Virus record (IMG/VR): IMGVR_UViG_3300013094_000265
Span: 1 to 24,858 of that record
Reading direction: 5' to 3' (one strand)
DNA length: 24,858 bases
Source: a virus
Shown: positions 6,644 through 14,221 of the stretch, piece after piece
How the letters are laid out: each line of letters begins with the position of its first letter
Numbering within the stretch: position 1 is the first letter of the stretch
Program-made: the position numbers and the translations under genes
The notes under the pieces: generated by a model
Told to the model about the DNA's origin: nothing
What the model saw: the letters and a program-made list of their open reading frames with translations, nothing else
Databases searched by the model: none

Positions 6644-6673
6644 TAACTATGTAGTTTATTCTGTCCCTGGTAC
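6632..6673 (-). promoter_or_regulatory. Hairpin over the segE-like start codon
   Basis: GTACCAGGACA (6632-6642) faces TGTCCCTGGTAC (6662-6673). In the minus-strand mRNA they form an 11-bp stem with one bulged G and a 19-base loop. The loop holds the last two stop-codon bases of the 89-aa gene's region and an 18-bp quasi-palindrome, and the TG of the nuclease ATG is within the stem. No U-run follows, so it is not a typical terminator. Start-site occlusion like that of T4 homing endonuclease mRNAs is inferred. Confidence 0.65.
6642..6659 (-). repeat. 18-bp quasi-palindrome, copy 1
   Basis: Minus strand ATAAACTACATAGTTAAT; matches 17 of 18 bases of the element at 10566-10583 in the gp55 promoter. 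It lies in the loop region of the segE-start hairpin. Confidence 0.7.
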
Positions 6674-6925
6674 CTCGCCATTTTGGTTTGCCTTACGTGC
6701 CCTCTTTTCCCTATCCAGCCACACACGATACTGCTGTACATGTGTGCGGCGTTCTTTTGCTATTATACGTATTTGCGCTAGCCAGTAGCGCATGTTTTCG
6801 CCTGCGATTCTTGTGCCTTTTGCTTGCCAGTCTTGATTAGCCTTAAAATATTCCTTAAACGCCGCCATGAGTCGTTCATGCGACTCTTCATTTTGATATG
6901 GAACGGGTTCAACGTGCTTACTCAT
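6656..6925 (-). CDS. Small basic helical protein of unknown function (89 aa)
   Basis: Function not recognised. The protein appears almost wholly helical and is rich in Lys/Arg, with ERLMAAFKEYFKANQDWQAK (about 16-35) and YWLAQIRIIAKERRTHVQQY (about 47-66), then a charged tail. A DNA- or protein-binding accessory role beside gp46/gp47 is plausible from position only. The start ATG sits in the sequence ATGAGTAA that also contains the gp46 stop (8-base overlap), the same overlap seen between gp55 and gp47, so translational coupling is likely. Confidence 0.7.
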   Translation of the reverse strand: MSKHVEPVPYQNEESHERLMAAFKEYFKANQDWQAKGTRIAGENMRYWLAQIRIIAKERRTHVQQYRVWLDREKRARKANQNGEVPGTE

Positions 6926-8696
6926 TTACTTCTAAGTCGTTTGCATAGCTGGTAAAGCCATTTTCCTTAACTACTTTCAGCACGTTGTTAACACGGCCGA
7001 TTAGTTCGTCCTTGTGACTGATTAGGAAAATGTTCTTCTTACGTTCACGAGCCATCTTTTTAAGTACGGCCAGTGCGCCTTCTACACCTGATGCATCCAA
7101 GCCGTTGTCAATAAGTTCGTCAACAAACAGCAAATTAATCTGCTGATATAGACTTTCCCATACATCACGGAACGCCCACGATAAGCCTAAAATCAATCTA
7201 TTGCGCTCGCCACGTGACAAGTTGTCAAAGTCCAAGTCCTGCCCTAGCTGTGTGATCAATACTGACAAATCGTTTTGGAATATCACAGTATGTGGCAAGC
7301 CCATTTTGTCAAGATAGTAAGTTAGACGATTGTTCAAGTAAGCAAGATTCTGATCAATGATTTTCTTGCGGATAAAGCTATCTTTTGACGTCAACAGCTT
7401 GAGCAAGAACTCCTGATGATCCTTGAGTGCAGTAAGTTCGTTAACACGATCCCAGGTGATTTCCTGTAGAGCTGTGTCAGTTAGCTCGTCAATTTGCTCT
7501 TGATAATGATCAGTTTCTCCAGCTTTAATAGTCAACTGTGTTTCAAGAGTTTTAAGATTATTTTGATGTTTAAGTGCTTGTTCTACTGTGTCGTAGTAAG
7601 TGTCAGGGCGTCGAGCGATTTCACCTAGGGTGGCGATTTCCTGTGTAATTTTAGCTAGATCTTGTGTGACCTTGTCAAAGTATTTTTTCGCTTCTTCAAG
7701 GTGCCCTTGTGCTGTGGCAGTCATTTCTTCATGTTTGTGATCATGTAGTTGTTGCTCACAGGCGTGACAGGTCTTACTAGCCAATAAGGCAAGCTCGCGA
7801 TCATACTTCGTGACGCTTCGCTCCGCTTGCGCTATCGCGCTTTCTAACGTAGCACGTTCCTTATTTAGGCTTTTCAGCTTCGCTGCCTTTTCATCATAGG
7901 CTTTTAGCTCGGCATGCTTCGCAAGCTCAGCGTCAATATCTACGCTTTCTAATTCAATGATAGCACGGCCGATTTTTTCTAATTCGTTAGCATGTTGAGT
8001 ATTCCAAGCACTTTGTTTAGTCAGTAAATTATCAATACTTTTCTGAATATTTTCGTTGGATTTCTTTATTGCTTCAATATTAGCAGATTCTTGTGTAATA
8101 GAATCCTTAGTAGTACGGATCATTTCTTTTAGTGTTTCTGCTTTTTCACTCAGCAATGTAATACCTAAAAGTTGTTCAATGATTATACGTTGATCATTGG
8201 CCTTCATACTTAAGAAAGGCTCTGTATAAGTGTTCAATGCTACAATGTGCTTGAACATATCGTGACTCATACCTAGCAAATCATCTAGGTCTTTTTGTGT
8301 TTCACGCATGTCACCTTGGGCATCATCAGTTTCTTCACTTTCCTGAGCTTGGTCATTGACAAAGAACTGCATTATAGTAGGTTTGCGACCACGTTCAATA
8401 CGATAATCTATGCCATCTTTTTCAAAGGTTAGTGTTACTAACATACCTTTGTTATTGATCTTGTTAATAAGATTATCTTTTTTAATGTTAGTTAACGCTT
8501 GTCCAAACAATGCAAAACTTAGTGCATTAACGATAGTAGTTTTACCTGTACCGTTACGTGAACCACTGTCGTCTCCGCCCTGGTCTAAATTTTCACCTAG
8601 AACTAGTGTTAGGTTTTCCTGTGCGAAATTAACTGCTTGGGTTTGATTACCCACGCTCATAAAGTTACGTACTGTTAGTTCTTTTAATTTTATCAT
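6918..8696 (-). CDS. 46: Recombination endonuclease subunit gp46 (Rad50/SbcC-like ATPase)
   Basis: ATPase subunit of the T4 gp46/47 complex, which resects DNA ends to feed recombination-dependent replication and degrade host DNA. 592 aa with the SMC/Rad50 layout: Walker A GSRNGTGKT (45-53) in an N-terminal ATPase half; long coiled coils (about 185-300 and 315-420); a CxxC zinc hook CHAC (310-313) at the apex; ABC signature LSRGE (493-497); Walker B LLFVDE (522-527); and the His-containing switch ISH (559-561). Length is close to T4 gp46 (560 aa). ATG overlaps the gp47 stop as ATGA, indicating coupled 1:1 synthesis. A region before the Walker A motif (QGGDDSGSRN) is longer than usual. Confidence 0.96.
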   Translation of the reverse strand: MIKLKELTVRNFMSVGNQTQAVNFAQENLTLVLGENLDQGGDDSGSRNGTGKTTIVNALSFALFGQALTNIKKDNLINKINNKGMLVTLTFEKDGIDYRIERGRKPTIMQFFVNDQAQESEETDDAQGDMRETQKDLDDLLGMSHDMFKHIVALNTYTEPFLSMKANDQRIIIEQLLGITLLSEKAETLKEMIRTTKDSITQESANIEAIKKSNENIQKSIDNLLTKQSAWNTQHANELEKIGRAIIELESVDIDAELAKHAELKAYDEKAAKLKSLNKERATLESAIAQAERSVTKYDRELALLASKTCHACEQQLHDHKHEEMTATAQGHLEEAKKYFDKVTQDLAKITQEIATLGEIARRPDTYYDTVEQALKHQNNLKTLETQLTIKAGETDHYQEQIDELTDTALQEITWDRVNELTALKDHQEFLLKLLTSKDSFIRKKIIDQNLAYLNNRLTYYLDKMGLPHTVIFQNDLSVLITQLGQDLDFDNLSRGERNRLILGLSWAFRDVWESLYQQINLLFVDELIDNGLDASGVEGALAVLKKMARERKKNIFLISHKDELIGRVNNVLKVVKENGFTSYANDLEVNE

Positions 8697-9706
8697 AGGC
8701 TGTTATAAATGGCAAGAAGTGTATTCTTGTCGTAAGTGTCGCTTTCAATGTTAACAATCTGACTGCTAACAATTTGATCTACGCTTTCAAAACTTTGTAT
8801 ATCGATGTTAGTATTAATTTCAACATCTTTTCGTTCTGTAATTAAAGTCAATTCACGGATATCATAATCACTAATAAATTTTTCTTTAATAAAACTAGCT
8901 TCTTCGTAGGTAATATCAATATCTAAAGTAACACGTAAATGTTGTTTAGGTTTAATAATTGTATCAGCTTCGTCGATCAACTGACTTAGTTTTACAGTTC
9001 TAAATGTAGGCTGATTATTCCATGTATGATATTCAGGTTCTTTGCCCCATTCTAATACCATCATGCCACGTTCGTCATCCCAAGTATCTGCATAGTTGTG
9101 TGGGAACGCATTACCAATATAAACAATATTACCTTTTTGCTGACGTTTATGAAAGTGTCCTGAAAATACATATTCGGGACCTACAAAGTCTTCTGCTCTA
9201 AGCTCACCGTGATCCGGCATTTGAATCATTGCATTCATATAAAATAACGGTAATTCAAAGTGACCAAACACATATTTGCTTTTAAGCTCTTTCATTTTAC
9301 GCCATTCTTCCCCCACAAGCCAGGGGCAGAGCGTAACATTTCCAATAGTAGTAGGCTCGTGTACGACAGTAATGCCAGGAATGTATTTTCCAAATTCCAC
9401 AGAGTGTATGTCTCTTTTATCTTTATAATACAAATCATGATTACCAGGAAAGAAGTAGAACTGATCAAACGCTTGTCCCAACTTCTCCAAGGCCCTAAGG
9501 CTATAATCCATTGTAGTAATATTAAGGCTATTACGATTATGATGCCAATCGCCCATAAAGATACCTGTATCACAACCTTCCTCCTTTGCTTTGGCAATAT
9601 ACCAATCTACAAATTCTTCGCAGTCTTGATTATGTGTACTACTATTGCTTTTGAGACCAAAGTGTATGTCTGTAAAACACGCCACTTTCTTGAATAAATT
9701 ACTCAT
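8693..9706 (-). CDS. 47: Recombination nuclease subunit gp47 (Mre11/SbcD-like)
   Basis: Metallophosphoesterase nuclease partner of gp46. With the start at 9706 it has 337 aa. Phosphoesterase motifs are in order: DIH (13-15), GDWHHNR (52-58), GNHD (88-91), GHFE (148-151) and GHFH (183-186), which supply the two-metal ligands. The C-terminal third is the capping and gp46-binding region. I prefer ATG at 9706 over the in-frame ATG at 9718: GGA lies 7 bases before it, the start forms the ATGAGTAA overlap with the gp55 stop, and it puts DIH at the usual distance from the N-terminus. The longer start would add MEIQ. Followed by gp46 with a 4-base overlap. Confidence 0.95.
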   Translation of the reverse strand: MSNLFKKVACFTDIHFGLKSNSSTHNQDCEEFVDWYIAKAKEEGCDTGIFMGDWHHNRNSLNITTMDYSLRALEKLGQAFDQFYFFPGNHDLYYKDKRDIHSVEFGKYIPGITVVHEPTTIGNVTLCPWLVGEEWRKMKELKSKYVFGHFELPLFYMNAMIQMPDHGELRAEDFVGPEYVFSGHFHKRQQKGNIVYIGNAFPHNYADTWDDERGMMVLEWGKEPEYHTWNNQPTFRTVKLSQLIDEADTIIKPKQHLRVTLDIDITYEEASFIKEKFISDYDIRELTLITERKDVEINTNIDIQSFESVDQIVSSQIVNIESDTYDKNTLLAIYNSL

Positions 9707-10538
9707 CTGAATTTCCATAACGTTTCATTGCGGCTTCATGTTCTCCAGCACCAGTACGACTGTAGCTAGGATTCATACCGTTAATTTCTAAAATATCATC
9801 TCGGATATTCTGATTGCGTTTTTCAATATTAATAACACGAACAAAACTATTAGTAACAGCCGCAGTAAAGTAAGCAAATGGATTGTCTGATTTACTTTCG
9901 TCAAATTGTAATCCAATTTGTGTTAACTGCAAAATGGCTTGTCCTTTCATTTCATCATTGTAAGTGTACCCACGAACGTTACCACGGGTTGCATAACGCT
10001 CGCATAACTTTAACATCATTCGTGCTAAATTGTTAGTAATTTGGCCAGCATCTTTGTCAAATTTTCCTTTGACTAAATCGCCTTTCCAATGGCTTTTTCC
10101 TACGCAAACTAGATCGTCTGTATCGTTAAATTTCCAATGTTGGAACGGAGGAAAGTTAACTTTATCTCTGTGATCTGCTACGCTCTTGGGATTTTTCTTA
10201 CGGGTATTATTCAAAGGAATATGATCAAAAGTCATAATCCTGAAGATTAACTCTGTCTTTGGAATTTTTTTATAATCGATTTCACAGTCTGCTTGTTTGA
10301 TTTTCTCACCAGCTTTTTTGCGAGTTTGATAGTCTAAATCGCCTAGTCGTTTAGCTCGATTTCGCTTGGCTTCTGCAATACTACGTATATTAATTTTATC
10401 TACGCTAGGTAAAATGATATCATATTGATGATATTCTGGGCTAGTAAACACACAATAACTGCTTTTTGATTTGTGTATTTCTGCTAACATGTCTTTGTTA
10501 TTAAGATAGTTAACTTTTGCGGGTGTTGTTATAGTCAT
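9699..10538 (-). CDS. 55: Late-transcription sigma factor, gp55-like
   Basis: Directs host RNA polymerase to late promoters of the TATAAATA type, several of which occur in this window. 279 aa, against 185 in T4. VNYLNNKDMLAEI (9-21) lines up with the T4 N-terminus (YNYVNNKELLQAI, from memory). The sigma-region-2-like core spans about 166-250 (LARMMLKLCERYATRG, QFDESKSDNPFAYFTAAVTN). Between them lies an insert of about 135 residues with basic helices (54-82) and an FPPFQHWKF segment. The C-terminus (MKRYGNSDE) lacks the hydrophobic clamp-binding motif I expect from T4 (LDFLYE). First gene of the minus-strand operon, behind a strong sigma70-type promoter, as expected for a regulator needed before late genes. 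AGGA is 10 bases from ATG. Confidence 0.92.
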   Translation of the reverse strand: MTITTPAKVNYLNNKDMLAEIHKSKSSYCVFTSPEYHQYDIILPSVDKINIRSIAEAKRNRAKRLGDLDYQTRKKAGEKIKQADCEIDYKKIPKTELIFRIMTFDHIPLNNTRKKNPKSVADHRDKVNFPPFQHWKFNDTDDLVCVGKSHWKGDLVKGKFDKDAGQITNNLARMMLKLCERYATRGNVRGYTYNDEMKGQAILQLTQIGLQFDESKSDNPFAYFTAAVTNSFVRVINIEKRNQNIRDDILEINGMNPSYSRTGAGEHEAAMKRYGNSDE

Positions 10539-10562
10539 CCTTTTCCGTTCCTATGATGTGTT

Positions 10563-10591
10563 ATTATAAACTACGTAGTTAATAAAGTCAA
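10563..10591 (-). promoter_or_regulatory. Sigma70-type promoter of the gp55-47-46 operon
   Basis: Minus strand TTGACT (10591-10586), 17-base spacer, TATAAT (10568-10563): near-consensus for the host housekeeping sigma. Predicted start is near 10556, 18 bases before the gp55 ATG. A 12-bp perfect palindrome AACTACGTAGTT (10569-10580) occupies the spacer and could be an operator. Confidence 0.8.
10566..10583 (+). repeat. 18-bp quasi-palindrome, copy 2
   Basis: ATAAACTACGTAGTTAAT; differs in one base from the copy at 6642-6659 (minus). It covers part of the -10 box and most of the spacer of the gp55 promoter. Confidence 0.7.
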
Positions 10592-10598
10592 ATAAATA
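10591..10598 (+). promoter_or_regulatory. Late promoter octamer AATAAATA for the baseplate operon
   Basis: One base from TATAAATA. Predicted start near 10604, leaving a 16-base leader with AAGGA at 10608-10612, 7 bases from the ATG at 10620. It touches the -35 box of the opposing gp55 promoter. Confidence 0.55.
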
Positions 10599-10619
10599 AT
10601 ATACCAAAAGGATATTATT

Positions 10620-11615
10620 ATGGCATTCGGCGACAATTTAGTACAAAATATAGGTGCTTCACAAAATTTGATAGGTGCTGGCTCAAATGCTATTAATGTA
10701 GCTAGTAACTTATCGAGTGCATTGAGCGCAGGATACGCTAGCGGGGGTGTAATGAGCGCCATTCGCAGTATTGATTTACCAACTGCTGGTGCGGCTGTTG
10801 GAGATATTGTTAGTGCAGTAGCCACGTTTGGCGGTGATGCAAATGCTAACGATTGGCGTGTTAGAATGAGCTTGCCAACTTGGCCTAGTTTTTCTTCTAG
10901 TCCTGTACTTAAACCTTTGAAAGACGCAGGCGGATTAATTTTTCCTTACACTCCTCAGATTACAATTACAAGTAAAGCTAGCTATACCAATATTCCAGTA
11001 ACGCATACAAACTATACGTTTAAAGCATTTCAAAGTAGTGATCCTGGTGAAATACAAATTACTGCACCTATGAACGTTGAAGATGCTACACAAGGATTGT
11101 ATTGGATTGCCGCGGTTCATTATTTACGTAGCCTTACCAAAATGTTCAGCGGAAATGATCCAAAGGCAGGCAATCCTCCGCCGGTTGTTATGCTTAACGG
11201 CTATGGAAATTATGTTTTTAAAAATGTGCCAGTAGTAGTTACAAGTTTTACAACACAATTAGATTCTAGTTGCGATTATATCGGTGTTAATGTTGTAGGT
11301 AGTGCTGCCGGATCTACAGAAGGTGTAGCCGATTCTATCGGAGGTCTTGCAAGTAGTTTAGGAGGAGCCATTCCAGGCATCAGTGGTATTACAGATACTA
11401 TAAGTAATATCGCCGGCGGAGTTGGACAAGTTGCCGCTCTTGCAGGAACATTTGGATTAGGCGGAACTACCAGTGGAGGTGTAACACACGTTCCTACTAA
11501 GAGTAGCTTTAGTGTAACATTGCAACCAATGTACAGCAGAAATAGCGTTAAAAACTTTAGTCTTGATAGATTCGTTCAAGGCGGATATCTTAATAATTCT
11601 TTTGGATATATCTAA
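10620..11615 (+). CDS. Baseplate/tail-tube-like structural protein (gp48/gp54 position)
   Basis: 331-aa virion protein, first in the baseplate operon. The centre (about 75-230) looks like a tube-fold domain: DWRVRMSLP, then GLIFPYTPQITITSKASYTN, HTNYTFKAFQSSDPGEIQIT, and PPPVVMLNGYGNYVFKNVPV. The C-terminus (about 290-331: SFSVTLQPMYSRNSVKNFSL, GGYLNNSFGYI) closes the domain. Two Gly/Ala/Ser-rich hydrophobic stretches, at 1-65 and about 237-280, are inserted around it. Its place just before gp53 and the hub gene fits gp48 or gp54, the tube-initiating proteins on top of the baseplate, but direct similarity to the T4 proteins is not obvious by eye. Start set by AAGGA 7 bases upstream. The following gene begins 1 base after the stop. 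Confidence 0.6.
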   Translation: MAFGDNLVQNIGASQNLIGAGSNAINVASNLSSALSAGYASGGVMSAIRSIDLPTAGAAVGDIVSAVATFGGDANANDWRVRMSLPTWPSFSSSPVLKPLKDAGGLIFPYTPQITITSKASYTNIPVTHTNYTFKAFQSSDPGEIQITAPMNVEDATQGLYWIAAVHYLRSLTKMFSGNDPKAGNPPPVVMLNGYGNYVFKNVPVVVTSFTTQLDSSCDYIGVNVVGSAAGSTEGVADSIGGLASSLGGAIPGISGITDTISNIAGGVGQVAALAGTFGLGGTTSGGVTHVPTKSSFSVTLQPMYSRNSVKNFSLDRFVQGGYLNNSFGYI

Positions 11616-11616
11616 C

Positions 11617-11919
11617 ATGGCAGCAAATTATACAAATGTTAGTCCTTGGTATACAACTCCAATTACTAACAACTATTTAGATGTACTGACTATTAGACCA
11701 GTACCAGCATCTGCCGACGATTTTTTATATACAATACAACCTCAATATACTTACAGACCAGATTTATTAGCATTTGATTTGTATAAAAATGCAGGACTTT
11801 GGTGGGTGTTTATACAACGTAATCTTGATGTATTACAAGATCCTATACTTGATTTTGTTCCTGGCGCACAAATCTATATACCACAAGGTACAGGGTTAGC
11901 AACATTATTAGGATTATAA
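11617..11919 (+). CDS. 53: Baseplate wedge protein gp53-like
   Basis: 100-aa protein matching the compact T4 gp53 wedge component, which joins neighbouring wedges and closes the hexagonal baseplate. The recognisable core is YRPDLLAFDLYKNAGLWWVF (47-66), followed by QRNLDVLQDPILDFVPGAQI (67-86) and the strand YIPQ, a LysM-like layout. I chose ATG at 11617, one base after the preceding stop, giving MAANYTNVSPWY. A longer in-frame start at 11563 would overlap the previous gene by 53 bases and adds an unlikely hydrophobic leader. T4 gp53 is about 196 aa, so this is a short form keeping the C-terminal part. Confidence 0.82.
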   Translation: MAANYTNVSPWYTTPITNNYLDVLTIRPVPASADDFLYTIQPQYTYRPDLLAFDLYKNAGLWWVFIQRNLDVLQDPILDFVPGAQIYIPQGTGLATLLGL

Positions 11920-11920
11920 A

Positions 11921-14209
11921 ATGAGTTTAGATAACGTTTCTGGATTAATTGATTCGGCAACTGCAACAATTCAGTCTGGTGTTACGGCTGTTGGTAATAC
12001 AGTATCGAGTATTGGCTCGAGTGTAAGTAGTATTGTATCACAAGGTCCTGCTAGTGCGTTAAGTGGAATCGGTGATACAATATCTGGAATTTTTCAATCG
12101 TTATCAAGTTTCATTAAACCATTAAGTGGAGTAGCATTACCAATTCCTAATCCTCTATTTGCCTATGCAAGTTATGATTATATTCTTGGTATCGGTGTAT
12201 TAACAGATGCACAGCTTAACAACCCATCATCATATATTAGTTCAAATAGTTATCCTTTAATATGTAAATCAGCAAATGCAAGTCCTAGTAATAGAATTAA
12301 CACTCCATACGGAAAATTTGATTTTTTTATAGACAATTTAGAAATGAAAGGTGTGTTAACAGGGCAAGGCGGAAAAAATTCAAGTCTTACAAACATATCA
12401 TTTGATATTATTGAACCATATAGTATGGGCCTATTTTATATTGCTTGCCAACAAGCGGCTCAACAAACAGGGCATGATAACTGGCGTGATGCTCCATTTT
12501 TACTTACAGTTGATTTTGCTGGTAATACAGAAACTGGTAGTATGGTTAGTATTCCTGGCACTAGTCGTAAAGTTGTTTTTAAATTTACTAATTTAACTAT
12601 GAAGGTTAATGAAAAAGGTGCAACATATAATTGTGAAGCATTCGTGCAAGGAGCTCAAGCACATACTTCAGAATATGCAAGTCTTAAAACAGACGTATCT
12701 GTTAAAGGTACAACTGTACAAGAAGTTTTACAAACAGGAGATAAAAGTTTACAAGTTGCTGTTAATCAACGTTTACAAAAATTAAAACAAGATAAAGTTG
12801 TTGATGTTCCTGATGAAATTATTATTTTATTTCCTAAAGATATTTCATCAGGTACGACTGGTTCTACACAATCAACTGATTCAGAAAATAACACTACTGC
12901 AACACAGTCAGTTGATTCACCAACAGCGCAAGCAGTTTTTACTAAGTTAGGATTGCAACGTAGTGCAAGTAATAAAACATTAGTGCAAGCATCGACAGAT
13001 TGTAATGCTATTGGTTCTGCTTCGCTTACCTTTGATGAAATTAAAAAAGGAGATCCTAGTTTTGGTTCAGAAAATCAAATCTATGATTCAACAACAAAAA
13101 CATATATTCGCGGAAAAAATACAATAGATCCTAAAAGCAGTGAATTTAAATTTACTCAAGACAGTGATATTCCTAATGCTATCAATCAAGTACTGTTAAA
13201 GAGCGATTATGCAAACAAAGCATTGGATGCCGCAAATGTAACTCCTGAAGGTATGCGACAATGGTGGCGCATAGACACACAAGTGTATAATATTGGAACT
13301 ACTCAGAAAGCTACTGGTAAAAAACCTAAATTAATTGTATATCGAGTAGTACCTTTCCAAGCACATACTAGTAAAGTAATGCCTCCTAATACTAAAGCCC
13401 CGGGTTTTGAAAATTTAAAAGCACAAGCCGCTAAAGTTTACAATTACATATATACTGGAAAAAACGTAGATGTTATAAAATTTGATATAGAATACAATGC
13501 AAGTTTTAGTACAAGTTTGCCAGCTGGCAGTTTAGCAAATACACAAGATAATAAGAATGCGGCAGCTCAAGGCGGTGCAAAAGAAAAAACAGTTCCAACA
13601 GTTACAGTATTAGAACCTGGATCAAATCCTTCATCAAAGTTGGGAACAAATCCAACACAAAACAAATATTCTGGAACAACACAAGCTACTGATAAAAAAG
13701 GTGGTGGTGGATCAGAAGATCAAAAAACTCGCGCGGCACGTATATGGCACGATGCAATTAATGGCGGAACAGACATGCTACAACTTAATATGGAAATTAT
13801 AGGAGATCCATATTATATAATGCAAAGCGGTGCTGGCAATTATACATCTCCTCCAAGCCAATACAGCAATGTTAATGCAGACGGAACTATGAATTATCAA
13901 AACGGAGAAGTTGATATTATAGTTAATTTTAGAACTCCTATTGATATTAATCAAACCACAGGATTATACGATTTTGGCGGCTCTGCAGGATCTAGCGCAC
14001 CTATAATGGCGTTTAGCGGATTGTATTGTATAAACAATGTTACTAGTCACTTTAAACAAGGAAAGTTTACACAAACACTAGAAGGTTTTAGAAGACCAGG
14101 ACAAGAATTAACTGCAACTGGTAAACCATTATCTACATCAGATAGTAAAGTTAATGCAAATAATCCAGATGGTACTGGAGATAAAACCGCCGCTCCTAGC
14201 AATGGATAA
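11921..14209 (+). CDS. Large putative baseplate hub structural protein (762 aa)
   Basis: Lies between gp53 and gp5 where a gp5-binding hub protein would be expected, so a gp27-like hub role is inferred. Sequence blocks are: a Ser/Gly/Val-rich low-complexity N-terminus (1-70); a domain with FDIIEPYSMGLFYIACQQAA and GHDNWRDAPFLLTVDF (about 160-200) and MKVNEKGATYNCEAF (about 227-241); a helical segment (about 265-295); a Thr/Ser-rich linker (about 308-335); a middle block with QWWRIDTQVYNIG and LIVYRVVPFQAHTSKVMPP (about 447-490); a second linker (about 540-600); and a C-terminal domain with IWHDAINGGTDMLQLNMEII and FSGLYCINNVTSHFKQGKFT (about 607-725). The tandem arrangement of tube-like domains is typical of hub proteins. 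No lysozyme or peptidase motif is seen. Start one base after the gp53 stop; an AAGG-type site lies before the next gene. Confidence 0.6.
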   Translation: MSLDNVSGLIDSATATIQSGVTAVGNTVSSIGSSVSSIVSQGPASALSGIGDTISGIFQSLSSFIKPLSGVALPIPNPLFAYASYDYILGIGVLTDAQLNNPSSYISSNSYPLICKSANASPSNRINTPYGKFDFFIDNLEMKGVLTGQGGKNSSLTNISFDIIEPYSMGLFYIACQQAAQQTGHDNWRDAPFLLTVDFAGNTETGSMVSIPGTSRKVVFKFTNLTMKVNEKGATYNCEAFVQGAQAHTSEYASLKTDVSVKGTTVQEVLQTGDKSLQVAVNQRLQKLKQDKVVDVPDEIIILFPKDISSGTTGSTQSTDSENNTTATQSVDSPTAQAVFTKLGLQRSASNKTLVQASTDCNAIGSASLTFDEIKKGDPSFGSENQIYDSTTKTYIRGKNTIDPKSSEFKFTQDSDIPNAINQVLLKSDYANKALDAANVTPEGMRQWWRIDTQVYNIGTTQKATGKKPKLIVYRVVPFQAHTSKVMPPNTKAPGFENLKAQAAKVYNYIYTGKNVDVIKFDIEYNASFSTSLPAGSLANTQDNKNAAAQGGAKEKTVPTVTVLEPGSNPSSKLGTNPTQNKYSGTTQATDKKGGGGSEDQKTRAARIWHDAINGGTDMLQLNMEIIGDPYYIMQSGAGNYTSPPSQYSNVNADGTMNYQNGEVDIIVNFRTPIDINQTTGLYDFGGSAGSSAPIMAFSGLYCINNVTSHFKQGKFTQTLEGFRRPGQELTATGKPLSTSDSKVNANNPDGTGDKTAAPSNG

Positions 14210-14221
14210 CAAGGTATATAA

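Noticed and set aside
9260-9697. Long open frames on the plus strand (9260-9697) and in another minus frame (9292-9597)
   Set aside because: Both lie inside gp47, whose nuclease motifs fix the coding frame; they have no ribosome-binding site or recognisable product.
11563-11616. Upstream in-frame start for gp53 (18 extra residues)
   Set aside because: It overlaps the end of the preceding gene and adds a hydrophobic leader; ATG at 11617 immediately after the stop fits the family better.
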